This document shows positions 45,377 to 53,439 of a DNA stretch of 64,000 nucleotides, in pieces. The notes under the pieces were generated by a model. That model searched no databases, had not been told where the DNA came from, and saw nothing but the letters and a program-made list of their open reading frames with translations. The DNA is from Mangrovibacterium marinum (GTDB lineage Bacteria > Bacteroidota > Bacteroidia > Bacteroidales > Prolixibacteraceae): contig NZ_QAAD01000007.1 in the NCBI RefSeq assembly GCF_003046625.1, positions 62,001 to 126,000 of the forward strand. Direction: 5' to 3'. The position numbers and the translations under genes were made by a program. Each line of letters opens with the position of its first letter. The stretch's first letter is position 1.

Positions 45377-46768
45377 ATGAGCTACGATGTATTAGTGATA
45401 GGGAGTGGCCCCGGCGGATATGTTGCCGCCATTCGGGCCGCCCAGTTGGGGTTTAAAGTTGCTGTGGTTGAAAAAGAAAACCTCGGCGGTATTTGTTTGA
45501 ACTGGGGATGTATCCCTACCAAATCCTTGTTGAAAAGTGCGCAGGCTTATGAGTATGCTTTGCACGCTGCCGATTACGGAGTCGCAATCACCGGAGAAGT
45601 GAAGCCGGATTTCGAAGCGATGGTAAAACGCAGCCGCGGTGTAGCCGAGGGCATGAGCAAAGGGATTCAATTTCTGTTTAAAAAGAATAAAATTGAGGTC
45701 ATCAACGGTTTCGGTAAATTAGCCGCAAAAGGCCTTGTTGAGGTGACCGATGCCGACGGCAAGAAAACTAAAGTTGAAGCCAAACATATCATTTTAGCGA
45801 CTGGTGCACGTTCGAAAGAATTGCCGAACTTGCCACAGGACGGAACCAAAATCATTGGTTACCGCCAGGCAATGACCCTGCCGAAACAACCGAAATCGAT
45901 GGTTGTGGTTGGTTCGGGCGCTATTGGCAGCGAATTTGCGTACTTCTACCAATCAATCGGTACCCAAGTAACTTTGGTTGAGTTCCTGCCGAATGTTGTG
46001 CCTAACGAAGACGAAGAAGTGTCGAAAACACTGGAACGTTCATTCAAAAAAATGAAAATGAAAGTGATGGTTGACTCTTCCGTTGAATCAGTGGACACGT
46101 CAGGTAAAGTTTGCAAGGTGAAAGTGAAAACCAAGAAAGGTGTTGAAGAGCTGGAAGCCGAAGTTGTGTTATCTGCAGTTGGTGTGGCAACAAACATCGA
46201 AGGTATTGGTTTGGAAGAAATGGGTGTTAAAACCGAAAGAGGTAAAATTATTGTTGATGATTTCTACCGCACCAACGTAGAAGGCGTTTATGCAATTGGC
46301 GACATCGTTCACGGTCCTGCATTAGCGCACGTTGCTTCTGCTGAAGGGATCGCTTGCGTTGAAAAAATTGCCGGCCAAAACCCGCAGCCGGTTGACTATG
46401 GAAACATTCCCGGATGTACTTATACCATGCCCGAAGTTTCGTCGGTTGGGATGACCGAGGCAAAAGCCAAGGAAGCCGGTTACGAAGTAAAAGTGGGTAA
46501 ATTCCCATTCTCGGCCAGCGGCAAAGCAAGTTCTGCCGGTCAGAAAGACGGTTTTGTGAAACTGGTTTTCGATGCGAAGTACGGCGAGTTGCTTGGAGCA
46601 CACATGATTGGTGGTAACGTAACCGAAATGGTTGCCGAGCTGGTTGTAGCCAAGCGTTTGGAAATTACCGGGCACGAATTGATCAAATCAATTCACCCGC
46701 ACCCAACCATGAGCGAGGCAATTATGGAGGCTGCTGCTGCTGCTTACGACGAAGTTATCCACCTGTAA
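45377..46768 (+). CDS. lpdA: Dihydrolipoyl dehydrogenase
   Basis: A 463-residue pyridine nucleotide-disulfide oxidoreductase: FAD motif VIGSGPGGYVAAIRAAQ, redox disulfide GGICLNWGCIPTK (Cys40 and Cys45), NAD motif VVVGSGAIGSEFAYF, GVYAIGDIV, and the C-terminal His-Glu dyad in HPHPTMSE. It reoxidises lipoamide in pyruvate, 2-oxoglutarate or branched-chain 2-oxoacid dehydrogenase complexes. The complex it serves cannot be told: no E1 or E2 gene is adjacent. It is monocistronic with its own terminator. Confidence 0.95.
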   Translation: MSYDVLVIGSGPGGYVAAIRAAQLGFKVAVVEKENLGGICLNWGCIPTKSLLKSAQAYEYALHAADYGVAITGEVKPDFEAMVKRSRGVAEGMSKGIQFLFKKNKIEVINGFGKLAAKGLVEVTDADGKKTKVEAKHIILATGARSKELPNLPQDGTKIIGYRQAMTLPKQPKSMVVVGSGAIGSEFAYFYQSIGTQVTLVEFLPNVVPNEDEEVSKTLERSFKKMKMKVMVDSSVESVDTSGKVCKVKVKTKKGVEELEAEVVLSAVGVATNIEGIGLEEMGVKTERGKIIVDDFYRTNVEGVYAIGDIVHGPALAHVASAEGIACVEKIAGQNPQPVDYGNIPGCTYTMPEVSSVGMTEAKAKEAGYEVKVGKFPFSASGKASSAGQKDGFVKLVFDAKYGELLGAHMIGGNVTEMVAELVVAKRLEITGHELIKSIHPHPTMSEAIMEAAAAAYDEVIHL

Positions 46769-46794
46769 GAAACAATTTATTATGCGATAAGAAG

Positions 46795-46826
46795 GAGTCT
46801 GGCCACTTGGTCGGGCTCTTTTTTTT
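46795..46826 (+). terminator. Terminator of lpdA
   Basis: GAGTCTGGCCA / TGGTCGGGCTC stem with G-T pairs and a 2-nt loop, followed by a ten-base T-run. Confidence 0.82.
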
Positions 46827-47276
46827 AATCCCTTCGGGTGATGCGCCTGTCTGCGAATAGCGGCTCTGCTTGAACTTGAAGTCAGGCTTTGTTGGTTGAA
46901 ACCGGTCTATTTTAGCACTGACCGGGTGACTCGCAGTCACCCGGTCAGTATCAAAATCCTGAAAAGCCCGGTTGACGGGTCCCCCGAGCTGGTTTAAGCA
47001 TCCCCGGGCAATTCGCCCCGTTTTTCATTCCTGCTTTTGTTCAATTCGGATCTTTTTCAACTGCCTTTCATTGCCTCCAATCGCTTCCTCCAGTTTTCTG
47101 GCACTTTCAATCTTGTTGGAGTCCTGGGGGGATCATGTCGGTTTCCGCCTTTTCCGAATTTGTAGAATAAATGACCTTAAAGTTTGAAAAGTCCGCAATT
47201 GGCTGATATATAGCATATTTGTTTTGTTGATTGGCGAAAATTGATACTTTTGCGCCCCATTACTAACAGTTTTTTT
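46827..47276. other. Intergenic region, about 450 bp, with isolated hairpin
   Basis: It contains a perfect 13-bp-stem hairpin at 46918-46948 (CTGACCGGGTGAC / GTCACCCGGTCAG, loop TCGCA) without a T-run, then C/T-rich sequence to 47150. The FadL-type gene promoter is at the right end. The plus-strand ORF starting at 46972 has no recognisable content. Confidence 0.6.
47223..47252 (+). promoter_or_regulatory. Promoter of FadL-type gene
   Basis: TTTG at 47223-47226 and TACTTTTG at 47245-47252 with 18-bp spacing match both promoter boxes; the ATG follows 25 bp later. Confidence 0.75.
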
Positions 47277-48860
47277 ATGAAAAGAATTAGTTTGCTTGTG
47301 TTGGCAACCATGTTTGCCGTGCCCGCTTCGTTTGCTGGCGGTCTGCTTACCAACACCAATCAGAGTGTCCACTTTCTTCGGAACCCCGCGCGTAATGCCT
47401 CAATGGAGATTGATGCGGCTTACACCAATCCGGCGGGGCTTACTTTTTTGAGCGACGGTTTTCACTTTTCGCTGACCAATCAAAGTGCTTTTCAAACGCG
47501 GACCATTAACTCGACCTTTACCGGATTCGCTTTTGCAGAAGGAAACAACGGAAGTGCTGCCAAGCAATTCAAAGGCGAAGCTTCAGTCCCCATTATTCCG
47601 AGCTTTCAGCTTGCCTATAAACGCGACAAGGTTGTGTTCTCGACGAGTTTTGGTATCACCGGCGGTGGTGGTAAAGCTATTTTTAACGAGGGCTTGGCTT
47701 CGTTCGAGTCGAGCATCTCGATGTTGCCAATTATGCTCAGCCAGAAGGGCATTGAAACCTCGGCCTATTCGGTTGATTCGTATATGGAAGGCCGGCAGTA
47801 TATTTTTGGATGGCAACTGAACGGCTCTTATCAGCTTTCTGAGCATTTTTCGGTCGGAGTCGGATTGCGGCTAAATGTTGTGAATAATAAGTATGTTGGG
47901 CATCTGCGCAATATCAGCATAAACCCGACCCACCCTGCGCTGAACCCAACTGGTTCGATGATGAAAGCGACTGACTTTTTTAACGGCGCCTACACCGCGG
48001 CGACGAGTACTGCTAATACAATGGCGGGGATCGAAAGTCAGGGATATGGTGCAGCAACTCTCGGTCAGTTGGTTAATGCCGGGATGATGACACAGGCTCA
48101 GGTTGATCAGTTAGCACAAGGGTTGGGCGTTACGAGTGCAACGGCTGGCGCAATGGATGTGAGCTCGGTGAAACAGGGGTACGTAACCGTTGCTGCTACG
48201 AACAAAGCTTATGAAGAATCGGTGGGAGATAAAAATCTGGATTGTACCCAAACGGGATGGGGAGTGACGCCAATTTTAAGTTTAAACTACCATACCGGAG
48301 GATTGAACCTGGCTGCCCGCTACGAGTTTGTTACTTCGTTAAACGTGCAAAATAAGACGAAGGTAGACGATACCGGTTTGTACACCGATGGCGTAAACAC
48401 ACCGCACGATATCCCGGCGTTGCTGTCGCTTGGTGCTGAATATGCCATCACGAAACACTGGAAAATCGCGGCTGGCTATCATCATTATTTCGACTCGGAT
48501 GCAGAAATGGCCAACGATAAACAGCAATACATTGACGGCGGGATCAACGAGTTTTTGTTTGGTACAGAATACCAATTAACTGAGCAGTTATTGCTGAGTT
48601 TTGGTGGTCAGATTACCCGGTCGGGTGTTACCGACGATTATCAAACCGATATGAGCTTCAGCCTGAATTCATACTCGCTTGGCTTTGGCGGTGCTTACAA
48701 TATTTCGCCGGCGCTTCGGTTGAACTTGGCTTATTTCTTTACTGATTACGACGATTGGACCAAAACGTCAACTAATTACAATGGCACCGGTTTGCCAGGA
48801 ACAGATGTGTTTGCCCGTACCAATAAAGTATTTGGTATCGGTATCGATTATAAATTCTGA
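47277..48860 (+). CDS. FadL/OmpP1/TodX-family outer-membrane transporter
   Basis: A 527-residue outer-membrane protein with a signal peptide (MKRISLLVLATMFAVPASFAGG). The mature N-terminus GLLTNTNQSVHFLRNPARNAS and AAYTNPAGLTFLSDGFHFSL match the FadL-type hatch, and the C-terminus shows alternating beta-strands ending FGIGIDYKF. An insert of about 60 residues (~240-305) is rich in Ala, Thr and Gly. FadL proteins take up hydrophobic compounds such as long-chain fatty acids or aromatics. The ATG at 47277 is set by the promoter at 47223-47252, which lies inside the longer ORF. Confidence 0.87.
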   Translation: MKRISLLVLATMFAVPASFAGGLLTNTNQSVHFLRNPARNASMEIDAAYTNPAGLTFLSDGFHFSLTNQSAFQTRTINSTFTGFAFAEGNNGSAAKQFKGEASVPIIPSFQLAYKRDKVVFSTSFGITGGGGKAIFNEGLASFESSISMLPIMLSQKGIETSAYSVDSYMEGRQYIFGWQLNGSYQLSEHFSVGVGLRLNVVNNKYVGHLRNISINPTHPALNPTGSMMKATDFFNGAYTAATSTANTMAGIESQGYGAATLGQLVNAGMMTQAQVDQLAQGLGVTSATAGAMDVSSVKQGYVTVAATNKAYEESVGDKNLDCTQTGWGVTPILSLNYHTGGLNLAARYEFVTSLNVQNKTKVDDTGLYTDGVNTPHDIPALLSLGAEYAITKHWKIAAGYHHYFDSDAEMANDKQQYIDGGINEFLFGTEYQLTEQLLLSFGGQITRSGVTDDYQTDMSFSLNSYSLGFGGAYNISPALRLNLAYFFTDYDDWTKTSTNYNGTGLPGTDVFARTNKVFGIGIDYKF

Positions 48861-48885
48861 AAATAGTTTTTGAGGAACAGGAGTA

Positions 48886-48918
48886 GCGGAGGTATCGTCA
48901 CGATATCTCCGCTTTTGG
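48886..48918 (+). terminator. Terminator of FadL-type gene
   Basis: AGCGGAGGTATCG / CGATATCTCCGCT stem (one wobble) with a 3-nt loop, then TTTTG. The T-run coincides with the possible -33 box of the next promoter. Confidence 0.8.
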
Positions 48919-48933
48919 TCTGAAAAAAGTCCT

Positions 48934-48941
48934 AATTTTGG
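48934..48941 (+). promoter_or_regulatory. -7 box for ECF sigma factor gene
   Basis: TAATTTTG matches the housekeeping -7 box. TTTG at 48915-48918 is 15 bp upstream, closer than usual. The leader is about 90 nt. Confidence 0.4.
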
Positions 48942-49039
48942 CTTTCATACGCAACCATTTTTTCAATCGGGCATCTGTTAGCTAAACAGCTAAAGCGCCG
49001 GAAACGTGGTGGCGGTTTCAGAATGTAAATCCTTTAGTA

Positions 49040-49603
49040 GTGTCCAACTCCAAAGAGCTAATACAGTTGATTAAGGATTGTGCCGCCGGCAAAACCAGTG
49101 CACAAGCGCGCTTGTATGGGCTTTTTGCGCCCAAAATGTTTGGGGTGTGCATGCGCTATTCCAAGGATCAGACCGAGGCGGAGGATAACTTGCAGGATGG
49201 TTTTATGAAGGTCTTTGAAAAAATTGGAACCTATAAGCATCAAGGCTCCTTTGAGGGATGGATGCGGCGGGTGATGGTTAATGTCGCTTTAGCGAAATTT
49301 CGCAAGCAGAACCAGTTGTTCCCGGTTGATGACTTATCGAACTATGATCGGGAGGATGATGATACGGAGATTGACCAGAGTATTTCGGGCGAAGCGCTGA
49401 TGAAACTGATTCGGGAATTGCCGCCAAGGTATCGCATGGTATTCAACCTGTACGTTTTAGAGGCTATGAGTCACCGCGAAATTGCAGAAGAGCTGCACAT
49501 TTCGGAAGGAACCTCTAAATCGAATCTGGCCCGTGCCCGGATGATTCTTCGGGATCGGATACGCAAAGAGTTGATGGACGCAGAAAAGAATTTTACAGCA
49601 TGA
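49040..49603 (+). CDS. ECF-type RNA polymerase sigma factor
   Basis: A 187-residue sigma-70 factor with only regions 2 and 4. Region 2 contains YSKDQTEAEDNLQDGFMKVFEKIGTYKHQGSFEGWMRRVMVN; region 4 contains ELPPRYRMVFNLYVLEAMSHREIAEELHISEGTSKSNLARAR, a helix-turn-helix for -35 recognition. The start is GTG at 49040; the next ATG would delete part of region 2. The gene ends in an ATGA-type 4-bp overlap with a gene for a membrane-anchored beta-barrel protein, which stands in the usual place of an anti-sigma factor. Confidence 0.92.
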   Translation: MSNSKELIQLIKDCAAGKTSAQARLYGLFAPKMFGVCMRYSKDQTEAEDNLQDGFMKVFEKIGTYKHQGSFEGWMRRVMVNVALAKFRKQNQLFPVDDLSNYDREDDDTEIDQSISGEALMKLIRELPPRYRMVFNLYVLEAMSHREIAEELHISEGTSKSNLARARMILRDRIRKELMDAEKNFTA

Positions 49604-50985
49604 TGAAAGAAGATCGGCAACTGGATGATTTTATTCGCTCGAAATTAGCAGATTTCGAACTGAAGCCTCCTGCCTACCTCTGGGATGATATTGTGGCCAA
49701 ACAGGCAGCAGCAAAACAGAAAAAGCGACTGTTTTTCTGGCGTGTTTCCGCAATAGCGGCTTCCCTGTTGATTGCCTTTATGCTGGGATGGCAGTTGCAG
49801 CGCGATCAGTTTGGACTGACGGGCCGGAATGAGTTGTCGCGTCAGCAGCTAACGGGGACCGGCGACAGTGGTGAGGCTGCGCCTGGGGAGACTAGTCCTT
49901 CTTTCACCGACAACGAAACATCTGTGTCTACTTTATCGGCTACTAACAACGACACTGGCAAGGTTGATGTTGCTCAATTGTTGACGCATTCTTCGGCGGA
50001 GAGTGTCGAATTACGGCACAGCAAGCTGACCGATGAGTCACAGCGATTGGCCAGCCGGGAAAAAGTGCAGCTTTCGGCAGTGAAAAGGCTTGCTGCCAGC
50101 TTGGTGGCTCAGCTCCCTCCGACAGCAGTATTGAAAATAAACAGAGAAGAAGATGGCGGATTAACCGCAGAGGACCGTAAGATTATGGTGATGAATCAAG
50201 CCGGCTTACGTAACAGCCGGCAGCAGGAGCGGCAGCCTTCGTGGGCTGTTGGTGCCATGGTGACGCCTGCGTTGAGCATGAAGACGGCAAAATACAGCCA
50301 GCGTTATGCTTTGGCCATGAGTTCCCCTGCAAGCCAACGTGATTTCAGCTTCGGCGGAGGCTTGTTGGTTGAGATGCGAACCCAAGGTGCCTGGAGTATT
50401 CAGTCGGGCATTCAATATAGCCGGTTGGCACAGAGCAGCACGGCAGGTTCGGCGCGCAGTCTTTCGGTCGCCGTAAGTCCGGTTGGTGATTATGTGGAAG
50501 CAAAACCTACCGCCAGCGGGCAGTTGGTGGTTAATGCACCGGTGGGGCAGGTGTTGCTCAACGATATCCCGCCTAATAGTTTGGTGGCAACCGGTTTCGA
50601 ATCTGCAGAGGGCATCCGGGCGGTAATGATGAGTAGCCCCGACATCGATCAGGTGTTCGACTACATAGAAATTCCGCTGGTAATGCGTTACCGGCTTGTT
50701 GATGGCGCACTTGGTGTGCAATTGTCGGCCGGCCTTAATTCGGGCTTCCTGGTTCGAAATGCGGTTTACAACTCGGGTGAAAATATCGGGAAAACAGCTG
50801 ATATGAATAACTTTACGCTCTCGTCGTTGCTTGGTTTTGGTCTGGAATACAAACTTAGTTCCAGTTTGCAACTTCGGGTGGAACCCCAGTTTCGCTATTA
50901 CCTGCAGTCGCTTAGCCGGAACAGCGACATCAGCTATAAGCCCTACACCGTCGGATTCAGTACCGGTCTGAGTTACTCGTTTTGA
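49600..50985 (+). CDS. Predicted anti-sigma-like inner-membrane anchor fused to outer-membrane beta-barrel domain
   Basis: A 461-residue protein without a cleavable signal peptide. Residues 1-45 are charged and predicted cytoplasmic (QLDDFIRSKLADFELKPP), residues ~47-65 are one transmembrane helix (WRVSAIAASLLIAFMLGW), residues ~66-210 are low-complexity and Ser/Thr/Gln-rich. From about 213 (SWAVGAMVTPAL) to the C-terminal Phe there are alternating amphipathic strands like an OMP_b-brl_2/PorT-type barrel. The N-terminal plan is like an anti-sigma factor. Both ends together imply a protein spanning the periplasm (inference). It is coupled to the sigma gene by a 4-bp overlap. I do not recognise a named family. 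Confidence 0.7.
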   Translation: MMKEDRQLDDFIRSKLADFELKPPAYLWDDIVAKQAAAKQKKRLFFWRVSAIAASLLIAFMLGWQLQRDQFGLTGRNELSRQQLTGTGDSGEAAPGETSPSFTDNETSVSTLSATNNDTGKVDVAQLLTHSSAESVELRHSKLTDESQRLASREKVQLSAVKRLAASLVAQLPPTAVLKINREEDGGLTAEDRKIMVMNQAGLRNSRQQERQPSWAVGAMVTPALSMKTAKYSQRYALAMSSPASQRDFSFGGGLLVEMRTQGAWSIQSGIQYSRLAQSSTAGSARSLSVAVSPVGDYVEAKPTASGQLVVNAPVGQVLLNDIPPNSLVATGFESAEGIRAVMMSSPDIDQVFDYIEIPLVMRYRLVDGALGVQLSAGLNSGFLVRNAVYNSGENIGKTADMNNFTLSSLLGFGLEYKLSSSLQLRVEPQFRYYLQSLSRNSDISYKPYTVGFSTGLSYSF

Positions 50986-51292
50986 GCCGAATAGTAGCTT
51001 CTGATCAGGCCGGAGGGAGATGGAGCTCTTTGCCTTTTGCCGCTGTTCTTGATCGCTGGCATTTTAGCTTGAAAAACTTTCGTCTTCGTTTGATGCTGTG
51101 GGTGTCGTGACGTAGCGCATCGGGCGCGACGAATGACGGAATTGTTGTTTTATTTCGATCTTAATGGTAGGATCGTTCGCTTAAAATATCAATTTGTAAT
51201 ATTAAGGTAGGCTAGAATGTTTTTAAATAAGCGGCCGGTATGTTTTAGAGCATAAAAAAAGATTAATTTTGTGCCCTTCAAAATCTTAGGTA
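50986..51292. other. Intergenic region, 307 bp
   Basis: No gene is visible. The first 160 bp are GC-balanced and featureless; the right end is AT-rich and carries the hydrogenase promoter. Confidence 0.5.
51243..51271 (+). promoter_or_regulatory. Promoter of [FeFe] hydrogenase gene
   Basis: TAATTTTG at 51264-51271 is a perfect -7 match, and TTTT at 51243-51246 with 17-bp spacing can serve as -33. The ATG follows 22 bp later. Confidence 0.6.
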
Positions 51293-52726
51293 ATGGCAGC
51301 ATACGTAAATAACGTCATGATTATCCGTCATGAATTGATTGCCCGACTGATACGCATGTTTAAGGCGGGGGAACTGGAGTCTAAAATCAATGCTCTTCCT
51401 GTAGAGTTGTATCCCAAGGAGCGCAATCCGCGAGGGCGTTGTTGTATTTATAAAGAACGGGCAATTACCCGTTACAAAATGTTACCGCTTTTAGGCTACG
51501 AAGTCCCCTCGGACGACATCGATCTGCATCAATTGAGTGAGTACGCTGCAAATGCGCTGGAAAGAGAAAATCAACCCGAAAAAATATTAACGGTTGTCGA
51601 CGAGGCTTGTACCGGTTGTGTGCAGGCCAACTATGTGGTCACCAATTTGTGTCGTGGTTGTGTCGCCAGTCCGTGTGTGATGAACTGCCCCAAAAATGCC
51701 ATTCGTTTCACCCCCAGTGGACAAACCGAGATTAAGCCCGATGCTTGTGTCAACTGTGGTTTGTGTCAGAAAGCTTGTCCTTACCACGCTATTGTATATA
51801 TGCCCATTCCCTGCGAGGAAGCTTGCCCGGTAGGTGCCATTAAGAAAAATGCCAATGGCAAAGAGGAGATCGATCCGGATAAGTGCGTTTACTGCGGTAA
51901 ATGTATTACAGCTTGCCCGTTCGGTGCTATTTTCGAGCTGTCGGCCATCATCGATGTGATGCGTGCCATCGAACGAAAGCAACAAGTAATTGCGATGGTT
52001 GCTCCCGCTATTTTGGCACAGTATGCCGAAAGCCCGGCGCAGGTATTTGCAGCCATCGAGAAAATTGGTTTTTCACAGGTTGTCGAGGTTGCCCGTGGGG
52101 CTGAGATTACTGCCCGCAACGAGGCGATTGAATTGAAGGAAAAGCTGGAAGAAGGGCAGAAGTTTATGACGACCTCTTGTTGTCCGTCCTATGTTGAAAC
52201 AGTCAATAAGCATTTGCCGGGATTGAAACCCTACGTGTCGCATACCTTGTCGCCGCTGGCTTACACGGCCGAAGAGTTGCGTGAAAAATATCCCGACGCG
52301 AAGTTGGTGTTTGTTGGTCCATGTGTGGCCAAGCGCAAAGAAGCCCGCGATCAGAACAGTGCCGACTATGTGCTTAGTTTCGAGGAGCTCGACTCGATAA
52401 TGGAAGGGATGGATATTCAACCTGATAAAATGGAAGGCATTGCCGTTGAATCGTATACCAAAGAGTCGCGTGGCTTTGCCCAAAGTGGCGGTGTGCTTGG
52501 AGCCGTGTTAGCCGAAAAGCAGGCTGAAGGATTCAGCTACGAAACCATCAACGGAATTGATAAAGCCATGATCCGCACCATGAAGCAAATGGAAAAAGGC
52601 AAGGTGACTGCTCAGTTCTACGAGGTGATGGCCTGCGAAGGCGGTTGTATCGCCGGTCCGGGAGCAAATATAAAATCGGCCAAAGCGAAGAAGAACTTTA
52701 TCAACTCGATGAAATCGTTGGGATAA
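51293..52726 (+). CDS. Monomeric [FeFe] hydrogenase (group B-like)
   Basis: A 477-residue iron-sulfur enzyme. The N-terminal half has a ferredoxin-like set of cysteines (C120xxC123xxxxC128xxxC132, C152xxC155xxC158xxxC162, C174/C178, C198xxC201xxC204xxxC208), enough for about three [4Fe-4S] clusters. The H-cluster motifs are L1 TTSCCPSYV (293-301), L2 VGPCVAKRKEA (341-351) and L3 EVMACEGGCIAGPG (444-457). GPC instead of MPC in L2 and GPG after the L3 cysteines point to group B, not the classical group A. It would make or oxidise H2 with ferredoxin as partner. HydE/F/G maturases are not in the window. Confidence 0.88.
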   Translation: MAAYVNNVMIIRHELIARLIRMFKAGELESKINALPVELYPKERNPRGRCCIYKERAITRYKMLPLLGYEVPSDDIDLHQLSEYAANALERENQPEKILTVVDEACTGCVQANYVVTNLCRGCVASPCVMNCPKNAIRFTPSGQTEIKPDACVNCGLCQKACPYHAIVYMPIPCEEACPVGAIKKNANGKEEIDPDKCVYCGKCITACPFGAIFELSAIIDVMRAIERKQQVIAMVAPAILAQYAESPAQVFAAIEKIGFSQVVEVARGAEITARNEAIELKEKLEEGQKFMTTSCCPSYVETVNKHLPGLKPYVSHTLSPLAYTAEELREKYPDAKLVFVGPCVAKRKEARDQNSADYVLSFEELDSIMEGMDIQPDKMEGIAVESYTKESRGFAQSGGVLGAVLAEKQAEGFSYETINGIDKAMIRTMKQMEKGKVTAQFYEVMACEGGCIAGPGANIKSAKAKKNFINSMKSLG

Positions 52727-52748
52727 GAAATCAGTTAAAGCGAAATAG

Positions 52749-52784
52749 AAAGAGCGGGTGAATTCAGTTTCATCCGCTCTTTTG
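52749..52784. terminator. Bidirectional terminator, hydrogenase / O-methyltransferase
   Basis: AAAGAGCGGGTGAA / TTCATCCGCTCTTT stem with one wobble and a 6-nt loop, T-rich on both strands, between convergent genes. Confidence 0.85.
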
Positions 52785-52800
52785 TGTTTTTTTTGCTTGA

Positions 52801-53439
52801 TTACAATTTGCGGATAAGTGAAAGCCCGTCGCGCAGGGGAAGGATGACCTGGCGTACGCGCTGGTCATTTTTTACCATCTCGTTAAACTCGAGAATGCCA
52901 ATTGTCTGGCTGTCGCGCTGGTCAACTTCCTGCACCACCTTGCCGTCCCATAAAATATTGTCAGCCAAAATGTAGCCTCCCGGGCGCAGCTTGTCGAATA
53001 CCAGCTCGTAGTAGCGGCAATACTCGCGTTTGTTGCCATCCAGAAAGATAAAGTCGAAGGTTTCGTTAAGTGTCGGGATAATCTGGCAGGCATCGCCGAT
53101 GTGTTGCTTGATCTGATCCTGCAGACCCGCTTTGGCAAAGTATTTTTGAGCGATCCATTCCAGTTCGTCATTCAGCTCAATGGTGTGTAATATGCCGTCA
53201 TCGCTTAGTCCTTTGGCCATGCACAAGGCTGAATAACCGGTGAAGGTGCCGATTTCGAGGATTCGTTTCGGGCGGATCATCGTAGTCAGCATTTCGAGCA
53301 GTAAGCCCTGAATGTGGCCCGAAAGCATTCGCGGGCGGAGGATGCTGATGTTGGTTTCCCGGTTTAGCTCGTATAGCACCTCGTCTTCCGGGCTGCTGTG
53401 ATCGTCGATATATTTTTCGAGTTCGAAATTATTCTCCAT
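52801..53439 (-). CDS. Class I SAM-dependent O-methyltransferase (CCoAOMT-like)
   Basis: A 212-residue methyltransferase. Motif I is EIGTFTGYSALCMAKGL, HTIELNDE follows with the acidic residue that binds SAM ribose, FIFLDGNKREY carries the metal-binding Asp, and ILADNILWDGKV supplies another metal ligand. These mark cation-dependent catechol-type O-methyltransferases of the COMT/CCoAOMT family. The natural acceptor is unknown. Its ATG shares one base with the stop codon of the M16 peptidase gene. Confidence 0.88.
   Translation of the reverse strand: MENNFELEKYIDDHSSPEDEVLYELNRETNISILRPRMLSGHIQGLLLEMLTTMIRPKRILEIGTFTGYSALCMAKGLSDDGILHTIELNDELEWIAQKYFAKAGLQDQIKQHIGDACQIIPTLNETFDFIFLDGNKREYCRYYELVFDKLRPGGYILADNILWDGKVVQEVDQRDSQTIGILEFNEMVKNDQRVRQVILPLRDGLSLIRKL

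Noticed and set aside
46972-47187. 71-codon plus-strand ORF
   Set aside because: Low-complexity C/T-rich origin, no start context and no known motif.
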